Notes: generated by a model from the letters alone, not told the origin. Positions 1 through 8,851 are shown, counted from the first letter of the stretch. The stretch is DNA of 37,511 nt from Gemmatimonadota bacterium (GCA_003559555.1 PWLA01000252.1:1-37511), one strand, 5' to 3'. Made by a program: numbers and translations.

Positions 1-316
1 GTGGGGCCCCTGCGGCCCCAACCGAGCGGCTGACCCCGTAGTCGCGCAAGGCGTTCAGAGCGCGTCCTCCGCAAGACCCCGTCCCGGTGGTCCCTGCCCT
101 TCTTCAACGGCCTTCCAGGGCGGCAGGGGATTCCGGGTCATCCGGAAACATTTGACGTCGATGTCGTTGACCCGTCCGGGGCGGCCGGGTATCTTCGGGG
201 CAGAACCCGGACCCCGGGGTCGGCGGAATGTCCCCGGCCCTCCCGAGGTCCCGGCGCCGGTCGCCCCCCAGGGCGGCCGGGTGTCGCAACACCCGTCAAG
301 GAGCAAAGGAGCCGGC
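1..316. other. Intergenic region upstream of the LysM gene
   Basis: No convincing gene lies here. A reading frame continuous with the LysM gene is open from base 2, but it encodes proline/arginine-rich sequence typical of open high-GC noncoding DNA, and the signal peptide begins only at 317. Short frames closing at 33 and 41 could be the tail of a gene outside the window but cannot be identified. The region contains a good promoter candidate at 167-195. Confidence 0.6.
167..195 (+). promoter_or_regulatory. Sigma70-like promoter for the LysM-hemX-hemA group
   Basis: TTGACC at 167-172 and TATCTT at 190-195 are separated by exactly 17 bases, which predicts a transcript start near 202 and a leader of about 115 bases. 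The same TATCTT -10 box recurs at 16859 and 23375, which raises confidence that it is a real housekeeping promoter form in this genome. A second TTGACG at 152-157 lies just upstream but has no matching -10. Confidence 0.6.
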
Positions 317-1555
317 ATGGAGACGTCCCTCCGGATCGCCGCGGTCCTCGCCCTCGCCCTGGCCCTCTCCCTCGGCCTCCTGGCGCCGGCACCGGCCGAC
401 GCCCAGGAGCCGCCGCCGGCCACCACCGACCGGACGCACGTCGTGCGTTCCGGGGATACCCTGGCCGGGATCGCCCGAGAGTACCTGGGCTCGGCTGCCC
501 ACTGGGAGCGCATCTTCGAGGCCAACCGCGACGTGGTCTCGGACCCCCACCGGATCCTTCCCGGCATGGAGCTCACCATCCCCGGTCTGCCCGGCGATCC
601 AGGCGACCCGGGGGTGGAGATCATCCGGGGGCGTGACGACGACGCTCTGGCTGACATCACCGGGCTCACCTTGGACGACCCCCCTCCGGAGGTGGTGGCC
701 GACACTCTCCCCCGGGGCGAGGTGGAGGAGCGACGCGACCTGATGCGAAGCCGGCCCTTCCAGGCTCGGGACGTACCCCCCTCCGATCGGGCCCGGACCA
801 TCTTCCACGGCGCCCATGAGTCCGCCTCCCGGTCCCCGACTCGCCCCGGGGTGCTCCTCTCGCCTCAGGACGAGGTGATGGCCGTTTCCCGCTCCGCCTT
901 CAACTCGGCGGCCTGGATCGCACCGCCGGACGCCGATCCGGCGGAGGTGGGACGGGTCGTGGACTTCGAGGGCGAGCGGGCCCTGGGAATGGTTCGCACC
1001 ACCATCCAGCTCTACGACGACGTCCTGGTGGAGCTGGACGATCCCGGCCAGTTCGCCCCCGGCGACATCCTCCTGGCCTACAGCGATCAGGGTCGGATCG
1101 ACGACATGGGGCGCATCAAGGCTCCGTCCGGCGTCCTGGAGCTCACCCGGGTGGAAGGAGACGGAGCAGTGGCCCGGGTCATCAATAGCTACGACAGATT
1201 CGAACTGGGTCATCGGGTCACGCGCCCGCGGACCTTTCCCCTGGTCGCCGGCGTACACCCTGAAGCCACCGACATGGATACGAGTGCCACCGTGGTCGCC
1301 TTCCGCGACCGGAAGGAGATCTACCTCCCCGGGGACCAGGCCTTCCTGGACCGGGGGACGGGCGCCGGTCTGGCCGTGGGCGACGAGCTCGCGGGCCTGG
1401 TGGGAGACCGGGACGGCCGACAGGGACGGAGGGTGGCCCGCTTCCAGGTGATCTGGGCGGAGGAGGGATACGCCACCGTGCGGCTCCTCTCTTCGGAATC
1501 GCCAACGGCGGTGGCACCGGGTCTCAGGGTGGTCCTGGACCGGAAGATGCCATAG
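317..1555 (+). CDS. Secreted LysM-domain protein
   Basis: Start ATG 317 is chosen because a clear signal peptide follows (charged start, Ala/Leu core, cleavage near ADA-Q at residues 27-30) and AAAGGA lies just upstream; the frame is open further left only as noncoding sequence. The product is 412 residues. Residues about 41-91 form one LysM fold (HVVRSGDTLAGIAREYLG through ILPGMELTIPG), a family that binds glycan in peptidoglycan. The rest, about 100-412, is not assigned, but it holds two similar segments (around GVLELTRVEGDGAVARVI and ARFQVIWAEEGYATVRLL) that resemble the C-terminal half of FlgT-like LysM proteins. The role is inferred as periplasmic peptidoglycan binding. It lies 37 bases before the HemX-like gene and is probably co-transcribed with it. 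Confidence 0.85.
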   Translation: METSLRIAAVLALALALSLGLLAPAPADAQEPPPATTDRTHVVRSGDTLAGIAREYLGSAAHWERIFEANRDVVSDPHRILPGMELTIPGLPGDPGDPGVEIIRGRDDDALADITGLTLDDPPPEVVADTLPRGEVEERRDLMRSRPFQARDVPPSDRARTIFHGAHESASRSPTRPGVLLSPQDEVMAVSRSAFNSAAWIAPPDADPAEVGRVVDFEGERALGMVRTTIQLYDDVLVELDDPGQFAPGDILLAYSDQGRIDDMGRIKAPSGVLELTRVEGDGAVARVINSYDRFELGHRVTRPRTFPLVAGVHPEATDMDTSATVVAFRDRKEIYLPGDQAFLDRGTGAGLAVGDELAGLVGDRDGRQGRRVARFQVIWAEEGYATVRLLSSESPTAVAPGLRVVLDRKMP

Positions 1556-1592
1556 CTCGCAAAGGGAGACCCTTGCCGGGGTTCACGGCGGC

Positions 1593-2402
1593 GTGACGCA
1601 CCTGCTTCCACTTTTCCTCTACACCGGGGCCTTCATCCTCTGGGTCCGTTGCCTCGTGCGCGGATCCCAGGGACGGGGACCGCTAGCAGCCTCCATCCTG
1701 ACGGCTGCCGGTCTGCTGGCCCACGCCGTCGCCCTGGCGCACTTCTGGCTCCAGTACGGCGAGTTGCCCCTGGTGGGATTCGGTGCGGCCCTCTCCTCGC
1801 TGGCCTTCGTGGGAGCGCTGGCCCTGACCGTGATGCTCCCCCTGCGGGAGATGTCCAGGGTGGCCATCGCCCTCCTTCCCTTCATCATCGCCCTTCAGGG
1901 AATCGCGGTGCTCCTGGGGGTGGAGCCCACGCCGTTGGCCCTGGACTTCGAGGGCGCCGGATTCGTCCTTCATGTGAGCCTGGCCTTCCTGGGCTACCAG
2001 GGGCTGGCGGTGGCCTTCGCCGCCGGTGTTCTCTACCTGATCCAGCACCATGAGCTGAAGGCGAAGCGGTTGGGACGCTTCTTCCACTTCATTCCGCCTC
2101 TGGCCACCCTGGACCGCCTGGCCCGGATCGGGCTCTGGGCCGGATTCGCCTGCCTCACGCTGGCGCTGGCCTTCGGGTGGGCCTGGACGGTGGAGAATCG
2201 GGGATCCCTGGCCATGGGCGATCCCAAGGTGGTCTGGGCCATCCTGAGCTGGCTCGTCTTCGTCGGGATCCTGGGCGCCCGGGTGGGCGGAGGTCGGAAC
2301 GACTATCGAGGCGCCCTTGCAGCAGTCATCGGATTCGGGGGCGTCATCTGCAGCTATCTCGTCCTCCGCCTCACCGTGGGCGGGGACGGGCTCTTCCTCT
2401 GA
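1593..2402 (+). CDS. hemX: CcsA/HemX-like membrane protein of the cytochrome c assembly family
   Basis: A 269-residue polytopic membrane protein with about eight hydrophobic segments. It starts at GTG 1593; no earlier start keeps the first helix intact. The motif LHVSLAFLGYQGLAVAF and the late GDPKVVWAILSWLVF align with the CcsA/CcmC/HemX family, which handles heme at the membrane. The usual WxWDPK Trp/Trp/Asp core is degraded here (LAMGDPKVVW), so this is closer to the HemX/YpjD branch than to a working cytochrome c synthetase. HemX in Bacillus sits next to hemA and affects glutamyl-tRNA reductase level. The same adjacency here (81 bases to hemA) supports that reading. Family membership is well supported; the exact job is not. 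Confidence 0.8.
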   Translation: MTHLLPLFLYTGAFILWVRCLVRGSQGRGPLAASILTAAGLLAHAVALAHFWLQYGELPLVGFGAALSSLAFVGALALTVMLPLREMSRVAIALLPFIIALQGIAVLLGVEPTPLALDFEGAGFVLHVSLAFLGYQGLAVAFAAGVLYLIQHHELKAKRLGRFFHFIPPLATLDRLARIGLWAGFACLTLALAFGWAWTVENRGSLAMGDPKVVWAILSWLVFVGILGARVGGGRNDYRGALAAVIGFGGVICSYLVLRLTVGGDGLFL

Positions 2403-2483
2403 GGAGCTGCGGAGTCGAATGGCGCACTCGAGACGTGACGCGGGGCCGGGGACGGTTTCCGGGCGGCTGAGGGAGGGAGCCCC

Positions 2484-3791
2484 ATGTCGCTAGCCGTCGT
2501 GGGAGTCAGCCACCACACCGCACCGGTGGAGGTCCGGGAGCGAATGGTCTTCGGACCGTCGGAGGCGGCCAACGCCCTGATCACCCTCCGAGAAGAGGCG
2601 GAGGTGGAGGAAGCGGTCCTCCTCTCCACCTGCAACCGGACCGAGGTCTACCTTTTCCCAAACCGGGACGATCGGCCCATTCGAAGCTGGGAGACCCTGC
2701 TGGAGCGGAAGGCCGGCCGGTTGGACCAGACGCTGGGGGACTATCTCTTCGAGCGTCGGGGCGATCGGGTGGTTCGACACCTCTTCCAGGTGTCCGCCGG
2801 CCTGGACAGCATGGTTACCGGAGAGGCGGAGATCCAGGGCCAGGTCCGGGACGCCTACGAGCGGGCCACCGCCCTTCCGGTGGATCCGCCCATGGCGGGA
2901 CCGGTCCTGAACCGCCTCTTCCAGATGGCGCTTTCGGTGGGCGGTCAGGTGCGATCGGAGACGGCCATCGGGCACGGCCGGGTCTCGGTGGCCTCGGTGG
3001 CCGTGGAGCTGGCGCGAAAGATCTTCGGTTCTCTCAGGGGAAAACGGGTGGTCATCCTGGGAGCCGGACAGACCGGCGAGCTCATCGTGCAGGCGCTCTC
3101 CCGGGAAGGGGTGAAGGGCGTGACGGTGGTCAACCGGACCTACGAGCGGGCGGTGGAGCTGGCCCGGCAGGTCCACGGGCATGCCGTGGAGATGGAGCGG
3201 CTGTCCGAGGCGCTGGCGTCTGCGGACATCATCCTCTCCTCCACCGCGGCGCCCCACCCGGTGGTGACACGACCGACCTTCGAGGCCGCCTTTCCCCGGG
3301 GACTCCACCGACCCCTCCTCATCATCGACATCGCGCTTCCCCGGGACGTGGCCCCGGATCTGGGCGACGAGTCGGAGGTCTTTCTGTACAACGTGGATGA
3401 CCTTCGGAAAATCGTCGATGAGCAGCTGCAGATGCGCGAGGGCTCGATCCCGGCGGCGGACCGGATCATCCGGGCCCAGTCCGACGAGTTCCGGGCCTGG
3501 TACGCCTCCCTCGAGGTGGTTCCGGTGATCCGACGGATGAGGGGCCGTGCCGACGAACTGAGGCATGCCGAGTTGGAACGGCTCTTGCGGGGGATGGATC
3601 ACCTGACAGAGGGAGATCGGGGGCGGGTGGAAGAGTTTTCCCGCCGCCTCATGAACAAGCTGTTACACGACCCCACGGTTCGACTCCGAAAGGGGATGGA
3701 CCGGGGTGGGGGAGCGGACCTGGTGGACGCGGTGCGCTTCCTCTACGGGCTCGAAGAAGGGGAGCTTCCCCCGCTGGATGGCGAGGGATGA
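2484..3791 (+). CDS. hemA: Glutamyl-tRNA reductase
   Basis: Reduces glutamyl-tRNA(Glu) with NADPH to glutamate-1-semialdehyde, the first committed step of tetrapyrrole synthesis in the C5 pathway. The 435 residues match the usual length. The N-terminal catalytic domain opens with VVGVSHHTAPVEVRE and carries the nucleophilic cysteine at residue 50 in STCNRTEVY. GEAEIQGQVRDAY and SVASVAVELA follow, then a Rossmann NADPH domain (VVILGAGQTGELI) and a C-terminal helical dimerisation domain ending in the LLHDPTVRLR element. ATG 2484 follows GAGGGAG, a strong Shine-Dalgarno sequence. hemL, hemB, hemC and hemD are not in the window. Confidence 0.97.
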   Translation: MSLAVVGVSHHTAPVEVRERMVFGPSEAANALITLREEAEVEEAVLLSTCNRTEVYLFPNRDDRPIRSWETLLERKAGRLDQTLGDYLFERRGDRVVRHLFQVSAGLDSMVTGEAEIQGQVRDAYERATALPVDPPMAGPVLNRLFQMALSVGGQVRSETAIGHGRVSVASVAVELARKIFGSLRGKRVVILGAGQTGELIVQALSREGVKGVTVVNRTYERAVELARQVHGHAVEMERLSEALASADIILSSTAAPHPVVTRPTFEAAFPRGLHRPLLIIDIALPRDVAPDLGDESEVFLYNVDDLRKIVDEQLQMREGSIPAADRIIRAQSDEFRAWYASLEVVPVIRRMRGRADELRHAELERLLRGMDHLTEGDRGRVEEFSRRLMNKLLHDPTVRLRKGMDRGGGADLVDAVRFLYGLEEGELPPLDGEG

Positions 3792-3857
3792 AGGTGTCCG
3801 GACCGCACCTCTGGCGACCAAGCCCGCCCGGCACGGCGGGTCCACATGGAGACGATG

Positions 3858-4988
3858 ATGAATAGACGACGCAGCGGCCTCGGTGAGTCACCCGAACAGA
3901 GGCCCATGACCTCACCTGGAGCCAATGGAGTGGGGGCCCCCCACGTACCCCCCGGAGCGGCCGCTGCCGGCGGGACACCCCCCGGCAGTGCCTCCGACCC
4001 GAAGGGCACCCGGACCGAAAGGTCCGAGCCCCGCAAGGTGCTGGTCACCGGCGGCGCTGGATTCATCGGGAGTCACGTGGCCGACGCCCACCTGGCCCGG
4101 GGCGACCGGGTCTGGATCGTGGACGACCTCTCCAGCGGGAAGCGGGAGAATCTGCCAGAGGGTGCCGCATTTCACGAGATGGATCTGGCCGATCCGGCTC
4201 TGCGGGATCTCTTCCAGGAGGTGGGATTCGACCTGGTGAACCACCACGCCGCCCAGATCGATGTACGGATCTCGGTTGAGGATCCGCTGAAGGACGCCCG
4301 GGTGAACGTCCTGGGGTTGCTGAACCTCCTGGAGGCGGCCCGGAGGACCGGTACGCAGCGGGTCGTGTACGTTTCGTCCGGAGGCGTCATCTATGGTGAG
4401 CCGGAGGAGCGGCCCACGCCGGAGACGACGCCGAAGCTCCCCCTTTCGCCCTACGGGGTCTCGAAGCTGTCCGGGGAGCACTACCTGCACTACTATCGGG
4501 CGATCCACGGCCTGGAGTACGTGGCCCTCCGCTACTCCAACGTCTACGGTCCCCGGCAGGACCCCCACGGCGAAGCCGGGGTGGTGGCCATCTTCTGTCA
4601 GCGCCTCCTGGCGGGCCAGGAGATCCACATCTTCGGCGATGGGGAGCAGACTCGGGACTACGTGTACGTGGAGGACGTGGCCCACGCCAATGTGAGGGCG
4701 GCGGAGCTGGAGCTGCCCCAGGGCGGCGGACTCGACGAACGAGCATTCAATGTGGGCACTGGAACGGGAACGAGCGTGAATCGACTTGCTGATCTTCTGG
4801 AGGCCGTCTCCGGCCTTCGGACCACTCGAAGCTTCAGGGCGCCCCGGAAGGGCGAACTCCGACACAGCACCCTGGACGTGAGCCGTCTGGCGGCCCGTGG
4901 CTGGGCTCCCCGGCACTCTCTCAAGGAGGGGCTCCGCCACACCTTCCAGCACATCGCCGGGCCCGCTCCGAAGGCGGGAGCGCGATGA
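3858..4988 (+). CDS. NAD-dependent epimerase/dehydratase (UDP-sugar 4-epimerase type)
   Basis: An extended short-chain dehydrogenase that interconverts nucleotide sugars. Visible signatures are the Rossmann loop TGGAGFIGSH, the following acidic VDDLSSGKRENL, a serine in VYVSSGGVIYG and the catalytic YGVSK pair, then RYSNVYGPRQDP and the late RDYVYVEDVA typical of GalE-like enzymes. About 60 low-complexity Pro/Gly residues precede the fold, so the true start is uncertain: ATG 3858 has GGAG six bases upstream, 3846 is also possible, and GTG 4038 would start directly at the fold. The substrate (UDP-glucose, UDP-GlcNAc or uronate) cannot be told from sequence. The stop overlaps the start of tolQ by four bases, so the two are co-translated, which suggests an envelope polysaccharide role. 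Confidence 0.85.
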   Translation: MNRRRSGLGESPEQRPMTSPGANGVGAPHVPPGAAAAGGTPPGSASDPKGTRTERSEPRKVLVTGGAGFIGSHVADAHLARGDRVWIVDDLSSGKRENLPEGAAFHEMDLADPALRDLFQEVGFDLVNHHAAQIDVRISVEDPLKDARVNVLGLLNLLEAARRTGTQRVVYVSSGGVIYGEPEERPTPETTPKLPLSPYGVSKLSGEHYLHYYRAIHGLEYVALRYSNVYGPRQDPHGEAGVVAIFCQRLLAGQEIHIFGDGEQTRDYVYVEDVAHANVRAAELELPQGGGLDERAFNVGTGTGTSVNRLADLLEAVSGLRTTRSFRAPRKGELRHSTLDVSRLAARGWAPRHSLKEGLRHTFQHIAGPAPKAGAR

Positions 4989-5707
4989 CGGCGACGTTCC
5001 TTCTTCAGGCTGGACGCCAGGTCCCGGAAACGGCCTGGGACCTCATCTGGGGAGGAAGCCTTCCGACCCAGGTGATCCTCGTGATCCTGGCCGGATTCTC
5101 CATGGCCAGCTGGATCATCATCTTCTGGAAGTGGAGACACTTTCAGCTGGTCCGCAAGGAAGGGGACCGGTTTCTGGATGCCATGGACCGGGCTCAGCGA
5201 CTGGAGGACGCCTACAAGGCCATTCTGGCCCTCCCCGACTCGCCGTACGGCCGGGTCTTCCGACAGGGCGTGAACTTTTTCAGCGAACTCAGGCCGGGGG
5301 CACTCAGGGAGGGGGCTCCGACGACGGAAGGGCTCACCCTGACCCAGCTCGAGGCCCTCAGGATGACGCTGGAGAAGGAGGAGTCTGAGGAGCGGGACGA
5401 GCTCTCGGTGGGACTCACCTGGCTGGCGGTCATCGGTTCCGTGTCGCCCCTGCTGGGGCTCCTGGGCACCGTCATCGGGATCATGAACGCCTTCCTGGGA
5501 ATCGTAGCCACCGGCTCAACCAACATCGGTGCGGTGGCCCCTGGGGTGGCCGAGGCGCTGGTGACCACCGTGGTGGGACTGGCCGTGGCGATCCCGGCGG
5601 TCATCGGATACAACTACTACGTCGGTCGGCTCAACGTGGTCAGCGGTGAGCTGGAAGGCTTCTCCAGCGAGTTCATCGGCACGCTGGCCCGGGAGGGGCG
5701 GGTTTGA
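4985..5707 (+). CDS. tolQ: TolQ/ExbB-family proton-channel subunit
   Basis: An inner-membrane channel protein that, with TolR, converts proton-motive force into movement of the TolA-type protein during outer-membrane constriction. The 240-residue product has three membrane helices: one near residues 20-45 and a pair in the C-terminal half (WLAVIGSVSPLLGLLGTVIG and the ALVTTVVGLAVAIPAVIG stretch). The Gly/Pro-rich GSVSPLLGLLGTVIGIMNAF and the later VAPGVAEAL are the classical MotA/TolQ/ExbB signature. It starts in an ATGA overlap with the epimerase and ends in a TTGA overlap with tolR. The call TolQ rather than ExbB rests on the neighbouring tolR, tolB, pal and cpoB. Confidence 0.95.
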   Translation: MTATFLLQAGRQVPETAWDLIWGGSLPTQVILVILAGFSMASWIIIFWKWRHFQLVRKEGDRFLDAMDRAQRLEDAYKAILALPDSPYGRVFRQGVNFFSELRPGALREGAPTTEGLTLTQLEALRMTLEKEESEERDELSVGLTWLAVIGSVSPLLGLLGTVIGIMNAFLGIVATGSTNIGAVAPGVAEALVTTVVGLAVAIPAVIGYNYYVGRLNVVSGELEGFSSEFIGTLAREGRV

Positions 5708-6147
5708 CCAACGCCAGCCGCCGCCGGGGGAGAAGGGCACGGGACCTGGACGTGAATGCGGAGATCAACATCACCTCCCTCATCGACGTGGCCTTTACCC
5801 TCCTGGTGATCTTCATCATCACCGCCCCCATGCTCCAGGGCGGTCTGGAGGTCCAGCTTCCCCGGGGGCAGATCCAGCCCATCACGGCCCAGGACGACGC
5901 CTTCATCGTCTCGGTTGACGACACCGGAACCGTATACGTGGGAGAGACGCCGGTCTCGGCTGAGGAGTTCGCCGAGGCCTTCCCCCAGCTCTTCCGCGCG
6001 GCCGGCGCCCAGGCCATCTACGTGAAGGGCGACCAGGCGGCGATCTACGGAGACATGTACTTCATCATCTCGACGGTGGCCCGGACCGCCCAGGAGGAAG
6101 GCGTGCGGTGGGCCCTCATCGGCGAGCCCGAACCCGTCCGTCGATGA
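5704..6147 (+). CDS. tolR: TolR/ExbD-family biopolymer transport protein
   Basis: A 147-residue single-span protein. An arginine-rich cytoplasmic start is followed by EINITSLIDVAFTLLVIFII, whose membrane aspartate (residue 28) is the proton-carrying residue of the family. A periplasmic ExbD domain follows (about 50-145). The start is TTG 5704, overlapping the tolQ stop as TTGA; no other in-frame start precedes the helix with the needed residues. The rare TTG start and the overlap point to translation depending on ribosomes finishing tolQ, a natural way to hold the TolQ:TolR ratio. Confidence 0.94.
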   Translation: MTNASRRRGRRARDLDVNAEINITSLIDVAFTLLVIFIITAPMLQGGLEVQLPRGQIQPITAQDDAFIVSVDDTGTVYVGETPVSAEEFAEAFPQLFRAAGAQAIYVKGDQAAIYGDMYFIISTVARTAQEEGVRWALIGEPEPVRR

Positions 6148-6223
6148 TGCGGTTCCGGCGGCCCGGGCGTGGGGCCGGCGCCCGGCGACCCCTTGTGGCC
6201 GACCGGTGTAGGACGCTGGGACC

Positions 6224-6985
6224 ATGCAAGACTGGAATCTGAATTCTCGGCGGCCCGGCCGGGGGCCCATCGCGGCCTCCCTCGTCCTCCACGTGTTTTT
6301 GCTCGCGGTGGCGTGGTGGCTGCATCGTCAGGCCGATTCCCCCATCGAGTACATCGCCTACGAGATGGAGATCGTCTCCATGGCCGAGGTGGAGGAGCTG
6401 GAAGCGGCCCTCCCCGAGCCCGAGGAGGTGGTCCAGCCCGATCCGGATCCCCAGCCGCCGGAGCCCGATCCGGTGCCGGACCCGGAGCCGCCGGAGCCCG
6501 ACCCCATTCCGGACCCGGAGCCCCCGCCGCCGGATCCGGACCCTGAACCGCCCCCGGACCCGGAACCGCCGCCGCCCGATCCGCCGCAGCAGCGGCAGGA
6601 GGAGCCGCCCCCTCCCCAGGAGGAGACGCGGGAGGAGTCGGCGGTGGAGATGGCCGTTCGGATGGAGGGGCTCCGCCGGGATTATCCGGCGTACTATACC
6701 CAGATCCAGACCGAGATCATCCGGTGCTTCCGGCCGCCGGCAGGAGTGGAGCGGGGGACGACGATTCTCCGGTTCGAGATCCGCCAGGACGGAAGGATCC
6801 CCGGGTCGTCCATCCAGGTGTACCAGCGATCCGGAAACAGCCGGCTGGACATCGCTGCGGTGGGAGCCGTGGAGTGCGCCGGTGGCGGGCGGCTGGACCC
6901 CCTCCCGGCCGATCTCCCGTTCGAGCAGCTGCCGGTGCAGTTCACATTCAGTCCCGGCGGAGCCCGGGGCACCGGGGGTGGGTGA
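6224..6985 (+). CDS. TonB/TolA-like energy-transducing protein with acidic proline spacer
   Basis: A 253-residue protein with a short basic N-terminus, one membrane helix (about residues 16-32), an extended periplasmic spacer (about 60-130) made almost wholly of Pro with Asp/Glu (PDPEPPEPDPIPDPEPP), and a C-terminal TonB/TolA domain (about 150-245: YPAYYTQIQTEIIRCFRPP, then ILRFEIRQDGRI). Its place between tolR and tolB indicates that it does the TolA job of linking TolQR to TolB/Pal. TolA of proteobacteria has a helical Ala/Lys spacer and TonB a mixed EP/KP spacer; here the spacer is only acidic. No promoter was seen in the 76 bases after tolR. Confidence 0.85.
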   Translation: MQDWNLNSRRPGRGPIAASLVLHVFLLAVAWWLHRQADSPIEYIAYEMEIVSMAEVEELEAALPEPEEVVQPDPDPQPPEPDPVPDPEPPEPDPIPDPEPPPPDPDPEPPPDPEPPPPDPPQQRQEEPPPPQEETREESAVEMAVRMEGLRRDYPAYYTQIQTEIIRCFRPPAGVERGTTILRFEIRQDGRIPGSSIQVYQRSGNSRLDIAAVGAVECAGGGRLDPLPADLPFEQLPVQFTFSPGGARGTGGG

Positions 6986-7152
6986 GGTCCGTCCGGTGAC
7001 CGGGGCCGTGCGCGGGCCAGGGACCGGTCCGGGCTCGTCGGTGGTAAGAAGTGGAGTTTCGACGGGTGCCGGCTCCGGGTCCGGCGTTCGATTCACCCCT
7101 GGATCAAACCCATCGGTTCGGCGGAATCCGAACCGTAGAGCGGAGTGACCTG

Positions 7153-8574
7153 ATGGAGACAACGATGACCCGATGGATCACGTCGGCAGGGGGAGCGGTC
7201 CTGCTCGCCCTCTTTCTCATGATGCCCGGGCTGGCGGCCCAGGACGTGGAGGAGCGGTTCCCCGGCGTGAGTCTGGGGCTCCTCTACGAGGGACGGACCC
7301 AGCCCGTCGTGGCCATCCAGCCCTTCCGGGCGGCGTCGGGCGACGACAACGTGGCCGCCCGGGCCGAGAACATCGTGGCCCGGGACCTCCGGCACTCGAA
7401 CCGCTTCCGTGTTCTGGACTCCATCCCCTCGGCCTTCACCCGCGGCGACGCGGTGGATTATGCCCTCTGGGACGAGCTGGGTGCCGACTGGCTGGTCACG
7501 GGGCGGATCGAGGGGGCCGGCGCCGGGTCGGTGCTGGTCCTGGAGGTGCACGACGTGATCTACCGGGAGCGGCGGGACCAGGCCCGCTTCTCCCTGCCGC
7601 CCCCCGGCTCCCCCGACTTCCGCATGGCCGCGCACATCGCCTCCGACGCGGTGGTCCAGTGGGTCTTCGACGAGCCGGGGATCGCGGCGACCCGCATCCT
7701 CTTCTCCAGACGGATGGAGGACGGTTCCCAGGACCTCTGGGCGGTGGACGCCGACGGGGAGAATCTCCATCGGGTCACCCGGGATCGGCCCGGCGAGGAG
7801 GGCTACGCCCTGGCCCTCTCCCCCGCCTGGTCGCCGGACGGACGCCGGGTAGCCTACACCTCCTACCAGGACGGCCTCCCCCGCATCTACGAGATGAACC
7901 TGGAAACCGGGGAGCGAAAGCGGGTTCCCACGCCCATGTCCGGCGACTACATCACGCCGAACTACTTTCCGGACGGCGAGCGGCTCATCTTTGCGGTGAA
8001 CTCGGGCCGACAATCCGGCCTCTTCACCTACAACCTGGCGGCGGACTGCTGCTTCGATCGGGTGACGGAAGGGAGGTGGGAGGACATCTCGCCGACCCTG
8101 GCCCCCGACGGCCGGCGCCTGGCCTTCAACTCCAACCGCCTGGGGGTGGGAGCGCCCCAGATCTACCGGATGGAGCTGGGCTCCGGCAGTCAGCCCACCA
8201 TCGTCTCGCCCTACCTCTACAACCGGCCGGGCTACTACACCTCACCGGAGTGGTCGCCCCGGGGCGATCGGCTGGCCTACCACGGCCGGATCGAGCAGCG
8301 GGGCCGCCACCACATCCTGGTCTCGGAGGTGGACCGGCGGGGTCGTGTGGTGCAGCTCACCCGGGAAGGCAACAACGAGGCCCCCAGCTGGGCCCCTGAC
8401 GGTCGTCACCTGGTCTACGTGGGAGAACGGGCCTGGGGGCGGGGACTCTTCATTGTGGATGTGGAGACGGGAGCCACCCGGACGCTGGTCTCGGGCATGG
8501 TGGCCCGCATGCCGTCCTGGTCGCCGTCCCTGGCTCCCCGGTTCGCTGCCGACGCCCAGGAGGAGGACCGCTGA
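7153..8574 (+). CDS. tolB: TolB periplasmic beta-propeller protein
   Basis: The periplasmic partner of Pal in the Tol-Pal system. ATG 7153 is preferred because GGAG lies seven bases upstream and a signal peptide follows (core AVLLALFLMMPGLAAQ); ATG 7165 is an alternative, and the frame further left is noncoding. The product is 473 residues. The N-terminal alpha/beta domain (about 30-165) includes VVAIQPFRA and NRFRVLDSIPSAF. A propeller of PD40-type blades follows, seen as repeated RILFSRR / DLWAVDADG / LSPAWSPDGRRVAYTS and APDGRRLAFNS / EWSPRGDRLAYHG / SWAPDGRHLVYVG elements. Length and layout match TolB. It stands 167 bases after the TonB/TolA gene. Confidence 0.95.
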   Translation: METTMTRWITSAGGAVLLALFLMMPGLAAQDVEERFPGVSLGLLYEGRTQPVVAIQPFRAASGDDNVAARAENIVARDLRHSNRFRVLDSIPSAFTRGDAVDYALWDELGADWLVTGRIEGAGAGSVLVLEVHDVIYRERRDQARFSLPPPGSPDFRMAAHIASDAVVQWVFDEPGIAATRILFSRRMEDGSQDLWAVDADGENLHRVTRDRPGEEGYALALSPAWSPDGRRVAYTSYQDGLPRIYEMNLETGERKRVPTPMSGDYITPNYFPDGERLIFAVNSGRQSGLFTYNLAADCCFDRVTEGRWEDISPTLAPDGRRLAFNSNRLGVGAPQIYRMELGSGSQPTIVSPYLYNRPGYYTSPEWSPRGDRLAYHGRIEQRGRHHILVSEVDRRGRVVQLTREGNNEAPSWAPDGRHLVYVGERAWGRGLFIVDVETGATRTLVSGMVARMPSWSPSLAPRFAADAQEEDR

Positions 8575-8851
8575 CGTCACCCCGCCGGACCGTTCCCGGA
8601 GCATGGGAAGAATATTCGGGCCGCCCCTGGACCTGAGGTGTCAGAAAGGCGAAATTAAAGGCTTGACCAGGGCCTCTGCCGTCATGTGAGGATCCATGGA
8701 GGCGGGCCTGGGACCTGGGATCGGCAAGTGGCGGTGAATTCCGAATCGGCCGATTCCGCCCCTTCCGGACGAGACACCCGCCCGGGGGCGGCGATATGCC
8801 ATCCTCGTAGGGCCGCCAGAGCGGCCGCCGGGAGAAAACCGGCTCCAGGCG

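Noticed and set aside
1-41. Possible tail of an upstream gene (frames closing at 33 or 41)
   Set aside because: Too short to recognise; either frame could be chance.
8651-8691. TTGACC preceded by an AT-rich patch as a promoter after tolB
   Set aside because: No acceptable -10 hexamer at 16-18 bases; the site at 8852 is better.
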